A stretch of DNA of 64,000 bases from Clostridiaceae bacterium HFYG-1003 (GCA_024579835.1 CP102060.1:1959558-2023557); one strand, 5' to 3'; positions 37,966 through 47,919 are shown, numbered from the stretch's first letter. The notes: generated by a model not told the origin, from the sequence alone. A program made the numbers and translations.

Positions 37966-39078
37966 GTGAAACAACACCATTGCCTGGTCCTGAAAGTGGG
38001 CTCTTCATCTCTGGTCAGCCCGGAAGGAGAGGTTCAGGAGAATTTCATCCGGCGCATCAGCCAGGAATTGCACGCGCTCCGACAATCCGGCTGGGACGTC
38101 ATTATCGTCTCTTCCGGAGCGATCGCCATGGGCCGAATCCTGTATAATAAACCAACCCGCAAAAGCCTGAGCCAGAAACAGGCACTCTCAGCCATCGGCC
38201 AGCGCTACATCGTGAACCTCTGGCAGAATGCCTTTGACGCCTTCGGAATCCTGACCAGTCAGATTCTGCTGACCCGGGATGACTTTAAATCCAGAAAGCG
38301 AATGCTGAACTTCCGCAACGTCCTGACGGAACTGCTCAGTATGGGGAGTATTCCCATCATCAATGAAAATGACGCCCTCTCCAGTGATGAGATCCGGGTC
38401 GGAGACAATGATACGCTGGGCGCCCTGGTAGCCGTTGCGGCCGGTGCCACCCATTATGTGATCATGTCAGATATCGAAGGTCTGTATGATAAGGATCCCT
38501 CCCGGTATTCCGATGGCCGGATTATTCCGGAAGTCGATTCCATTACCGATGAAATCCGGCAGATGGCCGGGGGATCAGGCTCCGCCATCGGAACCGGCGG
38601 CATGATCACCAAGCTGTCCTCCGCCGAAATCGTCACCCGGGCCGGCATCACCATGTACATCGTAAGCCATTCCCTGCAGCACCTGGCACAGCGCCTGGAG
38701 GACCAGGCCGGCATGGGGACCCGCTTCAAGGCGAGAAAAAACATCTCACGCCATCGTCACTGGATTGGATTCCAGTCCAGCCCCACCGGCACCCTGGTCA
38801 TCGACGACGGAGCCGTCAAAGCTCTGCAGGGGCATAAGTCGCTGCTGGCGGTCGGCATCGTTGAAGTCAGCGGACTGTTCAAGCCGGGGGATACCGTGGA
38901 AATCCGCACGCAGGAAGGTCGACTCATCGCCAAGGGCCTGTCCAACTTACCGTCCAGTCAGATCAATCTGATCAAGGGAAAGCAGAATGCCCAGCACCGG
39001 AACATCCTGCAGCAGGAAGTCCACTCAAGCGTGGTCCACGCCAACAATATGATCATTCTGGAGGAAACCAAGCCATGA
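37966..39078 (+). CDS. proB: Glutamate 5-kinase
   Basis: ProB makes gamma-glutamyl phosphate, the first step of proline synthesis. The product has about 370 residues: the amino-acid-kinase domain (LVLKVGSSSLVSPEG, NENDALSSDEIRVGDND, GTGGMITKLSSAEI) followed by a C-terminal PUA domain (about 270-360). I prefer the GTG at 37966, which follows GAAGG; the ATG at 37942 has no site. It overlaps proA by four bases. Confidence 0.94.
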   Translation: MKQHHCLVLKVGSSSLVSPEGEVQENFIRRISQELHALRQSGWDVIIVSSGAIAMGRILYNKPTRKSLSQKQALSAIGQRYIVNLWQNAFDAFGILTSQILLTRDDFKSRKRMLNFRNVLTELLSMGSIPIINENDALSSDEIRVGDNDTLGALVAVAAGATHYVIMSDIEGLYDKDPSRYSDGRIIPEVDSITDEIRQMAGGSGSAIGTGGMITKLSSAEIVTRAGITMYIVSHSLQHLAQRLEDQAGMGTRFKARKNISRHRHWIGFQSSPTGTLVIDDGAVKALQGHKSLLAVGIVEVSGLFKPGDTVEIRTQEGRLIAKGLSNLPSSQINLIKGKQNAQHRNILQQEVHSSVVHANNMIILEETKP

Positions 39079-40319
39079 AATCAGATCTGGAACATCTCCT
39101 GACGCGATCCCGCGTCAGCTCAAAGATCCTGCGCAAAACCAACACTGCCCTGCGCAACCGAGCGCTGACAGCCATGGCCGACGGACTGCTGAAAGCCAGT
39201 GAACGGATCCTCGAAGAAAATAAGAAAGACGTAACCCTGGCAGCAGCCGCAGGAATCAGTTCCTCTCTGCTCGACCGGCTTACCCTGACTCCGGCTCGGA
39301 TTCAGGGGATGGCTCAGGGCATTCTGGACATAAAGGAACTGCCCGATCCCATCGGACGCATTCTGCGGGGAAACCGCCTGAAAAATGGCATGATCGTCGA
39401 GCAGGTCACCGAGCCGCTTGGCGTCATTGCCATGATTTATGAAGCCAGACCCAATGTCACGGCAGATGCCGCAGCCCTGGCGCTGAAAAGCGCCAACAGC
39501 TGCATTCTGCGCGGCGGAAAAGAAGCCCTTCACACCAACCGAATCCTGACGAACCTGATCCGCGACGCCATCGCGCCGCATCTGCCCCAGGACAGCGTAA
39601 TCCTGATTGAAAATCCAGACCATGCACTGGTTGATGAACTGCTTACGGCCAGAGGCCTGGTGGATCTTGTCATCCCACGAGGTTCCAGCCGCCTGATCAA
39701 TAAAGTAGTGGCGGATGCCAGAGTGCCGGTTATTGAAACCGGAGCGGGCATCTGCACGGCTTATGTGGCAGAATCGGCCAATCTGGAACAGGCTCTCGCC
39801 ATCGTGATCAATGGAAAAACCCAGCGTCCGTCGGTCTGCAATGCCCTTGAAAACCTGCTGGTCCACGAGGCGGTAGTTGACCGGTTCATTCCCCGACTGG
39901 CGGAGGAACTGGCCAGCCGGCACACTGAACTGCGCGGCGATGAGCGGATGATCCGGCTGACCGGCTGCCCCGGCGCTGTCCCGGAGGACTATGATACCGA
40001 GTATCTGGATTACATCCTGAGCGCCAAAACCGTCAGTTCCACCGAGGAAGCCATCGCCTTCATCAATGAGCACGGCACCCACCACAGCGATGTCATTCTG
40101 ACGGAAGACTACCGCGAAGCCCGCCGTTTCCTCGAAGACGTCGACTCAGCCTGCGTCTATGTCAACGCCTCGACCCGCTTCAGCGACGGGGCTGAATTCG
40201 GCTATGGCGCAGAAATCGGAATCAGTACCCAGAAAATGCATGCCCGGGGGCCCTTCGGCCTGAATGAACTGACCACCACCAAATATCTGATCACCGGAGA
40301 GGGCCAGGTGCGCGAATAA
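39075..40319 (+). CDS. proA: Glutamate-5-semialdehyde dehydrogenase (gamma-glutamyl phosphate reductase)
   Basis: ProA reduces gamma-glutamyl phosphate with NADPH. The product has 414 residues with PLGVIAMIYEARPNVT, LKSANSCILRGGKEA and the nucleophile cysteine in QRPSVCNALENLLVH. The start overlaps the proB stop (ATGA). A strong terminator ends the two-gene operon; proC is not present. Confidence 0.96.
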   Translation: MKSDLEHLLTRSRVSSKILRKTNTALRNRALTAMADGLLKASERILEENKKDVTLAAAAGISSSLLDRLTLTPARIQGMAQGILDIKELPDPIGRILRGNRLKNGMIVEQVTEPLGVIAMIYEARPNVTADAAALALKSANSCILRGGKEALHTNRILTNLIRDAIAPHLPQDSVILIENPDHALVDELLTARGLVDLVIPRGSSRLINKVVADARVPVIETGAGICTAYVAESANLEQALAIVINGKTQRPSVCNALENLLVHEAVVDRFIPRLAEELASRHTELRGDERMIRLTGCPGAVPEDYDTEYLDYILSAKTVSSTEEAIAFINEHGTHHSDVILTEDYREARRFLEDVDSACVYVNASTRFSDGAEFGYGAEIGISTQKMHARGPFGLNELTTTKYLITGEGQVRE

Positions 40320-40333
40320 CCGGTCCATTTCCA

Positions 40334-40381
40334 CCAATCAGGCACGGTCCTGGGATCACTCCCAAGACCGTGCCTGATTGG
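40334..40381 (+). terminator. Terminator of proBA
   Basis: A 16-bp perfect stem, CCAATCAGGCACGGTC with its complement, and a 16-base interior. The downstream T-run is weak. Confidence 0.8.
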
Positions 40382-40410
40382 ATTGTCTGTTCGGGTGAAG
40401 AGAGCGGGAA

Positions 40411-40470
40411 GAAGCAAACGATGTGAAACAAACGGAGTGAAGTCAACGGAGTGAGACCCACGGAGTGCAG
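40411..40470. repeat. Degenerate 15-bp direct repeat
   Basis: An ACGGAGTG core recurs about every 15-16 bases three times, preceded by a diverged ACGATGTG copy, in the gap between proA and the converging TfoX-N gene. Confidence 0.6.
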
Positions 40471-40578
40471 CAGGCTGTTTGAATCTTTTCAACTGAAGCC
40501 AGCAGCCGGAAGTCAGTGCACAGACGGGCCAGTTCGTTCCGCCGTGCGATTATTCCTCTTTGTCCGGCTTTCCAGCTG

Positions 40579-40905
40579 TTATTTCGCTTTTCTGGGCTTT
40601 CCCACTGGTTCAGGGAGTTCTTCCACTGTGGCTCTGACGATCCGCCGAATAAACTCCCTGTCTTCCAGGTTCTCAATCAGTAACATCGGCTTGCCCCCTT
40701 CGTAGGGCAGAGCGGTAGGACCCTGGGGCATCAGTTTCTCCCCCGCCTTTGTCATTTTGATCAGAAAACGATTGTCCATGACACCGCCGAAGTACTTGTC
40801 ATCCAGGTAGAAGCCATATTCTCCGAACATTTTGCGATACCGGACTTCTCCCGCCTCTCGGAGCTGATCTGCGATCCATTCGACCAATTCAATGCTTGAT
40901 GCCAT
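40579..40905 (-). CDS. TfoX N-terminal domain protein
   Basis: The product has 108 residues and covers the TfoX N-terminal domain (VRYRKMFGEYGFYLDDKYFGGVMDNRFLIK), known from competence regulators, without the C-terminal domain. Stand-alone versions are common in Firmicutes and their role is unclear. It begins two bases after the stop of the upstream EIIC-like gene, so the two are co-transcribed. Confidence 0.85.
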   Translation of the reverse strand: MASSIELVEWIADQLREAGEVRYRKMFGEYGFYLDDKYFGGVMDNRFLIKMTKAGEKLMPQGPTALPYEGGKPMLLIENLEDREFIRRIVRATVEELPEPVGKPRKAK

Positions 40906-40907
40906 AA

Positions 40908-41945
40908 TCAGTGTTTTATCGAAGCCAGTTTCATGTCACCGGGCTGAATCAATCCCCGGCGCCGCATCAGGGCGGCTACCGCCCAGGCGATGACACCCGG
41001 AAGAATAAAATGCATCAGGGCAATCTGAAGCAGAACCTGGGGAGATGTGCCCATGACTTCCGTCATGGCGAACTGGCCAACCAGTCCGGAGGTCCCCATC
41101 CCTGCTCCGCTTGGTATAGATGTCATCTTCAGGACATACGTGGAGATTGGCCCCAGAATGGCGGAGGCGACGATGGCGGGAAGCCAGATGATGGGTTTCC
41201 GGATGATATTGGGGATTTGCAGCATGGAGGTGCCTAGTCCCTGGGCAATGGTTCCGCCAACGCCGTTGTCCTGATAGGAAGCGATGGCAAAACCAATCAT
41301 ATTCGCGGCACAGCCGGCTGTCGCCGCTCCGGCAGCGAGTCCGGAAAGTCCGAGGGAAATGGCCAGGGCAGCCGATGAGATGGGCAGGGTCAGCACAATG
41401 CCCATGACTACGCTGACGATAATGCCCATCGGAATGGGCTGGAGTTCCGTCGCGGTATTGATGAAGGAGCCCAGCGCGGTCATGATTCTGGTCATAATCG
41501 GGCTGACAACAATTGCTGCGATCCCTCCCGTCAGAATGGTTTCCAGCGGAACCAGCACAATATCCACTTTGGTCTTGCCTGCCATGCGCTTGCCGACCTC
41601 TGCCGCGATCAGGGCTGCCGCAAAGGCGCCCACGGGTTCACCGACGCCGATGACGGCAGTTGTTCCGTTGAATGAAATGGAACCGGCTCCAATGGCGCCC
41701 ACCGCCACGCAGCTCATAATGACCAGTGCCGGTGCTTTCAAGGCATATGCGACACCGACACCGATGGCCGGTCCCATCATGCGCTGGGCGACATTGCCAA
41801 ACGCCACCAGCTGACTGATTCCGGTCAGCATGCCGATCTGCTTGATAATCAAGCCGATCAGAAGTGATGAAAACAACCCCCAGGCCATTCCGTTCAGTAC
41901 ATTGATGAAATAATCGCGTATCAGATGTTCATTCTTTCCATCCAT
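40908..41945 (-). CDS. PTS EIIC-like (PfoR-type) membrane protein
   Basis: The product has 345 residues with about ten hydrophobic segments, matching the EIIC-like family that includes PfoR. It lacks any EIIA or EIIB domain and no PTS partners are nearby. GGGAGAT precedes the ATG. The substrate and even transport activity of this family are not established. It is the first gene of the two-gene unit with TfoX-N. Confidence 0.8.
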   Translation of the reverse strand: MDGKNEHLIRDYFINVLNGMAWGLFSSLLIGLIIKQIGMLTGISQLVAFGNVAQRMMGPAIGVGVAYALKAPALVIMSCVAVGAIGAGSISFNGTTAVIGVGEPVGAFAAALIAAEVGKRMAGKTKVDIVLVPLETILTGGIAAIVVSPIMTRIMTALGSFINTATELQPIPMGIIVSVVMGIVLTLPISSAALAISLGLSGLAAGAATAGCAANMIGFAIASYQDNGVGGTIAQGLGTSMLQIPNIIRKPIIWLPAIVASAILGPISTYVLKMTSIPSGAGMGTSGLVGQFAMTEVMGTSPQVLLQIALMHFILPGVIAWAVAALMRRRGLIQPGDMKLASIKH

Positions 41946-42229
41946 AATATATCTCCCAGAACTTCAGTTTTCCATTATTATAGCAAATCAAGCCGCTCCG
42001 GAACCATGTCTCCGATAGTTTGCCATACCGGTACCGAACAGAAATTTCACTCGTCAGTCTGGCGGCAAAATCGTCCATCTGCTGAATATTCTAAGAAACA
42101 TCAGAATAATTCCTGGATAAGCCCTTTCTCGATCCGATCCTTTTGATATTCCATTGTCAAAGACAATCTTTTTTGAGAAATTCAGTTATGATGAATATGT
42201 ATATATTTCTGACGAAAGAGGGTTTTAGC

Positions 42230-42658
42230 ATGAACATTCGTATCGTTTACTGTTCGAAGACAGGTCACTCCAAAAAAATAGCGGAAGGCATCAGCAAAGC
42301 CCTCTCCGTTCCGGCTGAAAACATGAGCAAACTGACCGGTCCGGTGAAGGCAGACCTGCTGTTCCTGGTTACCGGCATTTACGGCGGAAAATGTGATCCC
42401 GCCGTGTTGACGCTGATTCAGTCCTTGACTCCGGAAAGCATCGGACAAGTTGCACTGGTCACCTCCAGCATGTCTAAGGGGACCCAGACAGAGATCAAAG
42501 AAGCCCTAACCGCACAGGGAATCCCCCTCTATCCGGAAGAATATCGCTGCAAAGGATCTTTTCTGTTCTTCAGCCTGGGCCATCCCAGTACGGATGAAGT
42601 TCAGGAAGCGGTTGAATTTTCCCTCCGCGCGGCAAAATCAGCAGAAGCAGCCAGATAA
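42230..42658 (+). CDS. Flavodoxin-domain protein
   Basis: The product has 142 residues. The flavodoxin FMN phosphate-binding loop is CSKTGHSKKIAEGI near the N-terminus and the 50s loop includes TGIYGGKCDP. GAAAGAGGG lies upstream of the chosen ATG; the ORF opens earlier, at 42143, in the leader. It would carry single electrons for a reductase. The flavin-reductase gene 500 bases downstream could be a partner, but this is conjecture. Confidence 0.82.
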   Translation: MNIRIVYCSKTGHSKKIAEGISKALSVPAENMSKLTGPVKADLLFLVTGIYGGKCDPAVLTLIQSLTPESIGQVALVTSSMSKGTQTEIKEALTAQGIPLYPEEYRCKGSFLFFSLGHPSTDEVQEAVEFSLRAAKSAEAAR

Positions 42659-42909
42659 GTCACTCGCAAAATCCTCACCACCGATACCACCAGCAATCTC
42701 GAAACTTAATCCCAACATCCAATTGGCTGCAGCAGTCAAATCCCCTCCGGCTATCAGGCAGAGACTTTGGTCTCTGTCTGTTGTCTTGTCCGGTGAATCC
42801 CTGATCCGTCGACTCAATCTTGTCCTTAACACGAACCGCACCGGAAATCAATCGTCCCGGAAATGGGCCTTTGCATAGACAAAGCCACCTCATTCGCTCT
42901 CTCACCAAA

Positions 42910-42941
42910 CTGCTCTCAGACCAGACTGCTCTCAGACCAGA
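42910..42941. repeat. 16-bp direct repeat, 2 copies
   Basis: CTGCTCTCAGACCAGA is repeated exactly at 42910 and 42926. Confidence 0.85.
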
Positions 42942-43001
42942 CTGTACACAAACCCCTCTCGGATGGGACTCCCCTCGGATCAGTCTTCGACTCAGATCAG
43001 C

Positions 43002-43064
43002 CAGGTCAAGCTGGTCAAGCTGGTCAAGCTGGTCACTCTGGTCACTCTGGTCACTCTGGTCACA
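43002..43064. repeat. 9-bp tandem repeat, about 7 copies
   Basis: CTGGTCAAG occurs at 43011 and 43020 after a diverged first unit, then CTGGTCACT at 43029, 43038 and 43047 and CTGGTCACA at 43056. The switch of the last bases suggests two expansion events. Confidence 0.92.
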
Positions 43065-43174
43065 CAGAGCTCTCAGACAAAGAATCCACGTTACCTGCCT
43101 GGTGATTTGGAGTCGAAGCAAAATTATAGTATAATGCTTTCATTGATAATTACTCTCAGTTATTAGGAGACCCT

Positions 43175-43906
43175 ATGGAATTATTTCCCGTTCGCATGAT
43201 AGATATCAAGGAAGAGGCCCCCGGTATTCACACATTCTGCTTTGACATTCCCGAAGGCCTGACTTGGGAAGAAGGGGCACATCTGCACCTGGCCTTTCCG
43301 GACTTCATGGAATCCGGGCGTAAGGATCCGGAAAAAGTACGTCACATGTCCCTGTCCAGCCTGCCTGATGAAAACAGGATCGCCATTACCACGCGCCTGA
43401 ACGGTTCATCTCCCTTTAAACTACGATTGGCGCAGCTGTCCAGGGGGGACTCTATGATCCTCTACAAAATCGGCTCGAGGCTGAGCCTTCGTCGGGACAA
43501 CCGTCCCCTGAAACTGATCAGCATGGGCGTGGGACTGGCAGCATTCCGCCCTCTGCTGCTGGCCTGTGCCCGTCAGTCAGACGGCATCCCTGCCCTGACC
43601 AGCCTGACCGCGGTCCGGCCGGGAGAAGAACTGTTTCATCAGGAACTGGATTCTCTCGGGTCAGAGCGGCTTCGCCAGATCTATTTCCATCACAGAGGGG
43701 ATTTGATCAAAGCACTCAGTCAGCAGGCAGCCGGATCCATTTTCTACATTGTCGGCAGCGAGCTGTTCCTCCGTGACATAATCCGTCATCTCCGATTACT
43801 GGGAATACCGGATGAAGACATCATTATTGACAAGAAGCCTGAAGTTCGTGCCATGTTTTTGCAGACAATGGAGCTGATCTCGGAAAGGCCCCTGATCCTC
43901 AGCTAG
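43175..43906 (+). CDS. Ferredoxin-NADP reductase-like flavoprotein
   Basis: The product has 243 residues with an FAD-binding beta-barrel (RHMSLSSLPDENRIAITTR) and an NAD(P)-binding half (LISMGVGLAAFRPLL, FYIVGSELFLRDI). It has no iron-sulfur motif, so it needs a separate electron partner. AGGAGA precedes the ATG. The DUF1576 gene follows after 128 bases. Confidence 0.82.
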   Translation: MELFPVRMIDIKEEAPGIHTFCFDIPEGLTWEEGAHLHLAFPDFMESGRKDPEKVRHMSLSSLPDENRIAITTRLNGSSPFKLRLAQLSRGDSMILYKIGSRLSLRRDNRPLKLISMGVGLAAFRPLLLACARQSDGIPALTSLTAVRPGEELFHQELDSLGSERLRQIYFHHRGDLIKALSQQAAGSIFYIVGSELFLRDIIRHLRLLGIPDEDIIIDKKPEVRAMFLQTMELISERPLILS

Positions 43907-44034
43907 CAACTCCGCCTGGATCCATTCCGGTTCCCCTTCTCCCGAAATAATAATGGTTAAATTTTTATGAGGAGCGAAAAATCCCCCTCTGACTTCTGAT
44001 ATACTGAAAAAAACTTTTTTCAAGGAGAAATCGG

Positions 44035-45369
44035 ATGGACATACTTTCGCTCCTCTTTCGCAGTCCCTCTCCTGAATTGCTGCCCAAGCCGCGAACTGGT
44101 TTTCATGCGGCCACAGAAGGACAAAAATACGGTGTCATGCTCTATTTTGCCCTCCTCACACTGGGGGCGGCCTTTTTCTTTAATTCGCCCGGTGAAATCA
44201 TTCAGGGTCTGGGTCGGATTCTCACCAATCCTTCCATTCTCCTCTCTGATTACCTGGTGATTGGAACTATCGGGTCCGCTTTCTTCAACAGCGCCCTGCT
44301 GATGCTTTGCGCGATCCTGATAGCCAGATATCACGAGACAACCCTGAGCGGTCCTTTGATTGCCGCTATTTTCACGGTGGGGGGGTTTGCTTTTTTCGGA
44401 AAGAATCTCTACAATGTCTGGCCCATCATGGGCGGAGTGTTCCTTTATGCCAGACTGCGCCGGGAATCTTTTAAAAATGTCATTCTGCTTGCCTATTTCG
44501 GCACAGCCTTAGGCCCCCTGGTGAGTCAGATCACCTTCGGTTTTCACTTGCCTTTGCCGCTGGGCCTGTCTCTGGGAGTTCTGTCCGGACTCCTGGCCGG
44601 ATTGATCCTGCCCCCGTTAGCCAATCACTTTATCCGGTTCCATCAGGGATACAATCTGTACAACATCGGATTCACCGCCGGCATCGTCGGCATGATGTTC
44701 ATGTCCCTGTTCCGGGCTTTCAACCTTCAGAATACCCCTACAGCACTGGTGCTGGAAGGGCATACCGCCGGCTTGCTGATTTATCTTGGCGTGCTGTTTC
44801 TCTCGATGTTGGGCATTGGTTTTTCATTTGCCCGGACCTCCTGGCGAAATTACCGGTATCTGTGGCAAATGCCTGGACAGCTGGTCTCTGACTTTATCGC
44901 GACGGACGGCTTTGGTCTGGTTCTGATCAATATGGCTCTGCTTGGCTTTGTCAGCATCGGCTATGTGTTCCTTGCCGGCTCTTCCTTCAGCGGACCGGTG
45001 ATGGGCGGGATTTTTACCGTAGTTGGATTTGCCGCTTTTGGCAAGCACCTGCGCAATACTATTCCCATCATGCTGGGTGTCTATCTGGCCAATCAGGTCT
45101 TTGTCTGGGAAGCCTCCTCCGTCGGATCCGTTCTGGCCGCACTGTTCGCCACGACACTGGCGCCCATTGCCGGAGCCTATGGAGTGATCCCCGGGATCCT
45201 GGCAGGCTTTCTTCACATGGCGCTGGTCATGAATGTGGGCTATCTCCATGGCGGCATTAATCTCTACAACAATGGATTTTCCGGGGGTTTTGTCGCTGCC
45301 ATGCTGGTCCCTGTCCTTGACTTCATCATTTCCATCAAGAAATTTCCCAGGGAGGAATCCGACCAATGA
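44035..45369 (+). CDS. DUF1576 multi-pass membrane protein
   Basis: The product has 444 residues with about twelve hydrophobic segments and two internal halves that share a GPLIAAIFTVGGFAFFGKNL-type motif (about residue 103) and GPVMGGIFTVVGFAAFGKHL (about 321), a clear internal duplication. This fits DUF1576, a family of unknown function that looks like a transporter. CAAGGAG precedes the ATG. It overlaps the next gene by four bases. Confidence 0.82.
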   Translation: MDILSLLFRSPSPELLPKPRTGFHAATEGQKYGVMLYFALLTLGAAFFFNSPGEIIQGLGRILTNPSILLSDYLVIGTIGSAFFNSALLMLCAILIARYHETTLSGPLIAAIFTVGGFAFFGKNLYNVWPIMGGVFLYARLRRESFKNVILLAYFGTALGPLVSQITFGFHLPLPLGLSLGVLSGLLAGLILPPLANHFIRFHQGYNLYNIGFTAGIVGMMFMSLFRAFNLQNTPTALVLEGHTAGLLIYLGVLFLSMLGIGFSFARTSWRNYRYLWQMPGQLVSDFIATDGFGLVLINMALLGFVSIGYVFLAGSSFSGPVMGGIFTVVGFAAFGKHLRNTIPIMLGVYLANQVFVWEASSVGSVLAALFATTLAPIAGAYGVIPGILAGFLHMALVMNVGYLHGGINLYNNGFSGGFVAAMLVPVLDFIISIKKFPREESDQ

Positions 45370-45701
45370 AAAACCAGGCAAAATCCATCAAAATTCTGGA
45401 AGAACTGATCCGATATTTTACGTTCCATCAGGTGAATGACCTGATGATACACTTTGACAGTTCCAAGGAATCATTGAACATCAGCATTTCCGGTGCCACC
45501 GATGATCCGCCCAATGACATGGCTCAGCTGGAAGAGCTGCTGAAAGCCGGACGCCGCCCGGAATTTGAGGAATACTACTGGGGGCTGCTGGGTTCCTCCT
45601 CCACCCGCAACGAGCTGTCCCTCCTGGGCGCTCTGGTGGATGACGGCACGGTCGCCTTTGGCGATGGAGTCCTGAAGGTGACAATCACACGTCACGAATG
45701 A
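45366..45701 (+). CDS. Hypothetical soluble protein coupled to DUF1576
   Basis: The product has 111 acidic residues, without a signal or membrane segment. It starts in the stop of the DUF1576 gene (ATGA), so it is made together with the membrane protein and may be its cytosolic regulatory partner. I recognise no family. Confidence 0.65.
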   Translation: MKNQAKSIKILEELIRYFTFHQVNDLMIHFDSSKESLNISISGATDDPPNDMAQLEELLKAGRRPEFEEYYWGLLGSSSTRNELSLLGALVDDGTVAFGDGVLKVTITRHE

Positions 45702-45794
45702 GGCAGACACTATCATGACGAATTGCGACTTTTCCCGGGCTTCGTCAAACAGCCCCTGTTTCCTTGTGAGTGCAATGGTCGGTCCCGATCCAAA

Positions 45795-45835
45795 GAAAAA
45801 AGATGCCGCAAAACCATACTAGTTTTGCGGCATCT
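45795..45835 (-). terminator. Terminator of grdA (may also serve the plus-strand DUF1576 unit)
   Basis: AGATGCCGCAAAAC pairs with GTTTTGCGGCATCT around a 7-base loop. On the minus strand TTTTTTC follows; a plus-strand T-run at 45839 also exists. Confidence 0.9.
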
Positions 45836-45864
45836 GATTTATTTTTTGATTGCTTGCTCCAGAA

Positions 45865-46341
45865 TTAGTCCTGGAATTTGGAATGCTGTTCCCGGATGGA
45901 TTTCATTTCAGCAATGATATCATCCACTTCAAGAACCATTTCCATCATACCAATCTGTTCCTCATAGACATCAGCGTTGACTTCTTCTTTGAATTCAGGT
46001 TCCACAGCGTGGTAAACTCTCAGTCCAAGCGCAACTCCGGCCAGAGGACCGGCAAAGGTAGGATCTCCTGCTGTAACTGTTTCAGCTGCCAGACCGGCAG
46101 ACTCGGCTTCAGATGCACCAATTAAAACCACAACGTTCTCAGCACCGTATTTCTCGGTAGCCTCAACAACTCTTTTCTGGTTTTCCAGGTCCATCGCGCC
46201 AGCGGCAGTTCAGACGAAGCATTCGGTGGAAGCAAATACGATTTCTGCACTGCTGTCTTTCAGGCACTCTGCAATTGCAGGAGCCGGAATGCCGTCTCTG
46301 TCGCCGATAATGATCACTTTTTTGTCATCATATCTTGACAT
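45865..46341 (-). CDS. grdA: Selenoprotein A of the glycine/sarcosine/betaine reductase complex
   Basis: GrdA is the small acidic selenoprotein that takes the carboxymethyl group from protein B and forms a Se-carboxymethyl intermediate for protein C. The gene has an in-frame TGA at 46210-46212, giving 158 residues with Sec44 in the conserved [17 protein letters not shown]. The Cys41-x2-Sec44 pair is the redox centre. The ATG at 46339-46341 has AAAGGAG upstream; the earlier ORF start at 46398 lies in the promoter. It has its own promoter (46381) and terminator. Confidence 0.97.
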
Positions 46342-46380
46342 TACACATTTCTCCTTTGTTTTTAAATTTTGTACAACTCT

Positions 46381-46409
46381 ATTGTAGCCTGAAATCAAGA
46401 ATCTCTCAA
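46381..46409 (-). promoter_or_regulatory. Promoter of grdA
   Basis: On the minus strand TTGAGA (46409-46404), 17-base spacer, TACAAT (46386-46381), 40 bases before the ATG. Confidence 0.65.
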
Positions 46410-46642
46410 TGGATTTTAGATGTTTATCAGCTGTTCATTAAGAAAATGATCCCGAACCCCTGTCAACTGAAACCAGGAGGTCTGAAAATCAAAGCTCCTA
46501 TTGAGAAAAAATAAGAGCAAAATCCATCGGCTACGGACTCTGCTCTCACCTTCCATTTTTCATTTGACCCGGATGGTCTTCCTTCATCGGCCTGACCTCA
46601 GTTCCCTGTCATCTGGGAAACCGCAGTCACCGGCAAGTTCTC

Positions 46643-47788
46643 CTATTTGTGTTCCGTCTTGATAAACCCCTTGTAGCGTAGGAAATGAACGACCATAATC
46701 CCCAGCAGCAGAACCCCCACATATCCGTTCAGTACGTAGATCACATTAATCAGTTTGGGGAATTCTACAAATAACGCAATCACTCCGCCAGACAGCCCCA
46801 GGGCAATGACCAGACTCTTGAACCTGACGGTGCCCTCTTTGGCAAACCGGGCGCAAGGGTTCCACAGGAGCGGCACAGCCGTGGAATAAATCCCGACAAA
46901 CATCATCAGGCTGTAGAAGTTCCCAAACAGTGGGTTGATCTGATTGGCGATGACCAGGGAAGGAATCGCACTTTCGCCAATGAGATGGGCCTTGCTCATC
47001 AAGGCTGCGGTCAGGATCAGTATCGCCAGGCACAGTGCGACAGCACCAATCAGCGCTCCCCGTCTGGCTTCCCTGAGACTCCCCGCGCTTTTACCCGTCT
47101 CAGCCATGAAGACAGCCATCAGCAGAATCGAAAAACCGACATATGACAAAGCGGCAGTGAACCAGTTGCCGGAGGCCTGCATGAGAGCCCCCTTGCCGAC
47201 AAGTTCATTGATCACTAGGGTATTCTGTGGAATCAGCGCAGCCGAGGTAAATAAGGTATGGAAAGCCAGATAGAAACAGGCAATGATAACGATTGGCATG
47301 ATGGTGCCAATGATATTCACAAAATTGTTAAGCCCCAGCAGTACCGATCCGATGACCAGAAGAGTCATCCCCACCGCACCAGCCCAAAGCGGCAGTCCGA
47401 ACTGCTGCGCTCCGGTGGAAGCAGCGCCCGCGATCATGATGATATAGGTCATGAAGACAAAGGCATTGGAAAAGAAGTCATAGAATCGACCCAGCCTCTC
47501 GCCGCAAAAATAATCATACACTTTGGTACCCCGTTCAAATTTCAGAACATTGCCCACGGAAATAAAGCCAACTCCGACAAACGACAGCAGAATCAGCACC
47601 ACGGCAGCTCCCACAATGCCCCAGTACCCATAAGAAACAAAATATTGCATGATTTCCTGGCCGGTTGCAAATCCGGATCCAATTAACAGCCCAATCAGAG
47701 CTCCTCCCATGATAAAGCTGCGTCCCAGACTGTCCTTTTCATCCAAACCAGCTGCAGCGCCAGACATTTTGACTGTACGTTCCGTCAC
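46643..47788 (-). CDS. YkvI-family membrane transporter, copy 2
   Basis: The product has 381 residues with about ten hydrophobic segments and the family start ALIGLLIGSGFATGQEIMQYF. It is clearly a paralogue of the protein at 48466-49560 (shared GFATxQEVMQY, FFSxxFxYM and TAVPLLW motifs). YkvI-like proteins belong to the amino-acid transporter (APC-like) fold, with substrate unknown. The GTG at 47788 follows AGGAGG. Position between grdA and grdB suggests uptake of the reductase substrate. Confidence 0.82.
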   Translation of the reverse strand: MTERTVKMSGAAAGLDEKDSLGRSFIMGGALIGLLIGSGFATGQEIMQYFVSYGYWGIVGAAVVLILLSFVGVGFISVGNVLKFERGTKVYDYFCGERLGRFYDFFSNAFVFMTYIIMIAGAASTGAQQFGLPLWAGAVGMTLLVIGSVLLGLNNFVNIIGTIMPIVIIACFYLAFHTLFTSAALIPQNTLVINELVGKGALMQASGNWFTAALSYVGFSILLMAVFMAETGKSAGSLREARRGALIGAVALCLAILILTAALMSKAHLIGESAIPSLVIANQINPLFGNFYSLMMFVGIYSTAVPLLWNPCARFAKEGTVRFKSLVIALGLSGGVIALFVEFPKLINVIYVLNGYVGVLLLGIMVVHFLRYKGFIKTEHK

Positions 47789-47919
47789 GATCCATCCTCC
47801 TGATCATCTTCTATTTTTACTAAGGTTAGGAATCTCCCGGTCATCTTTTGTGCTGCAACATAACCCATATCGTAAATCAGGTGATAAATATCTCATTGAC
47901 CTGACACACGCTCTGCCAT

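Larger units (their letters stand above)
42659..43174. other. Intergenic region rich in short repeats
   Basis: This region of just over 500 bases between two redox genes holds a 16-bp and a 9-bp tandem repeat. Short open frames cross the repeats in several registers; none has a convincing start. Confidence 0.55.
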
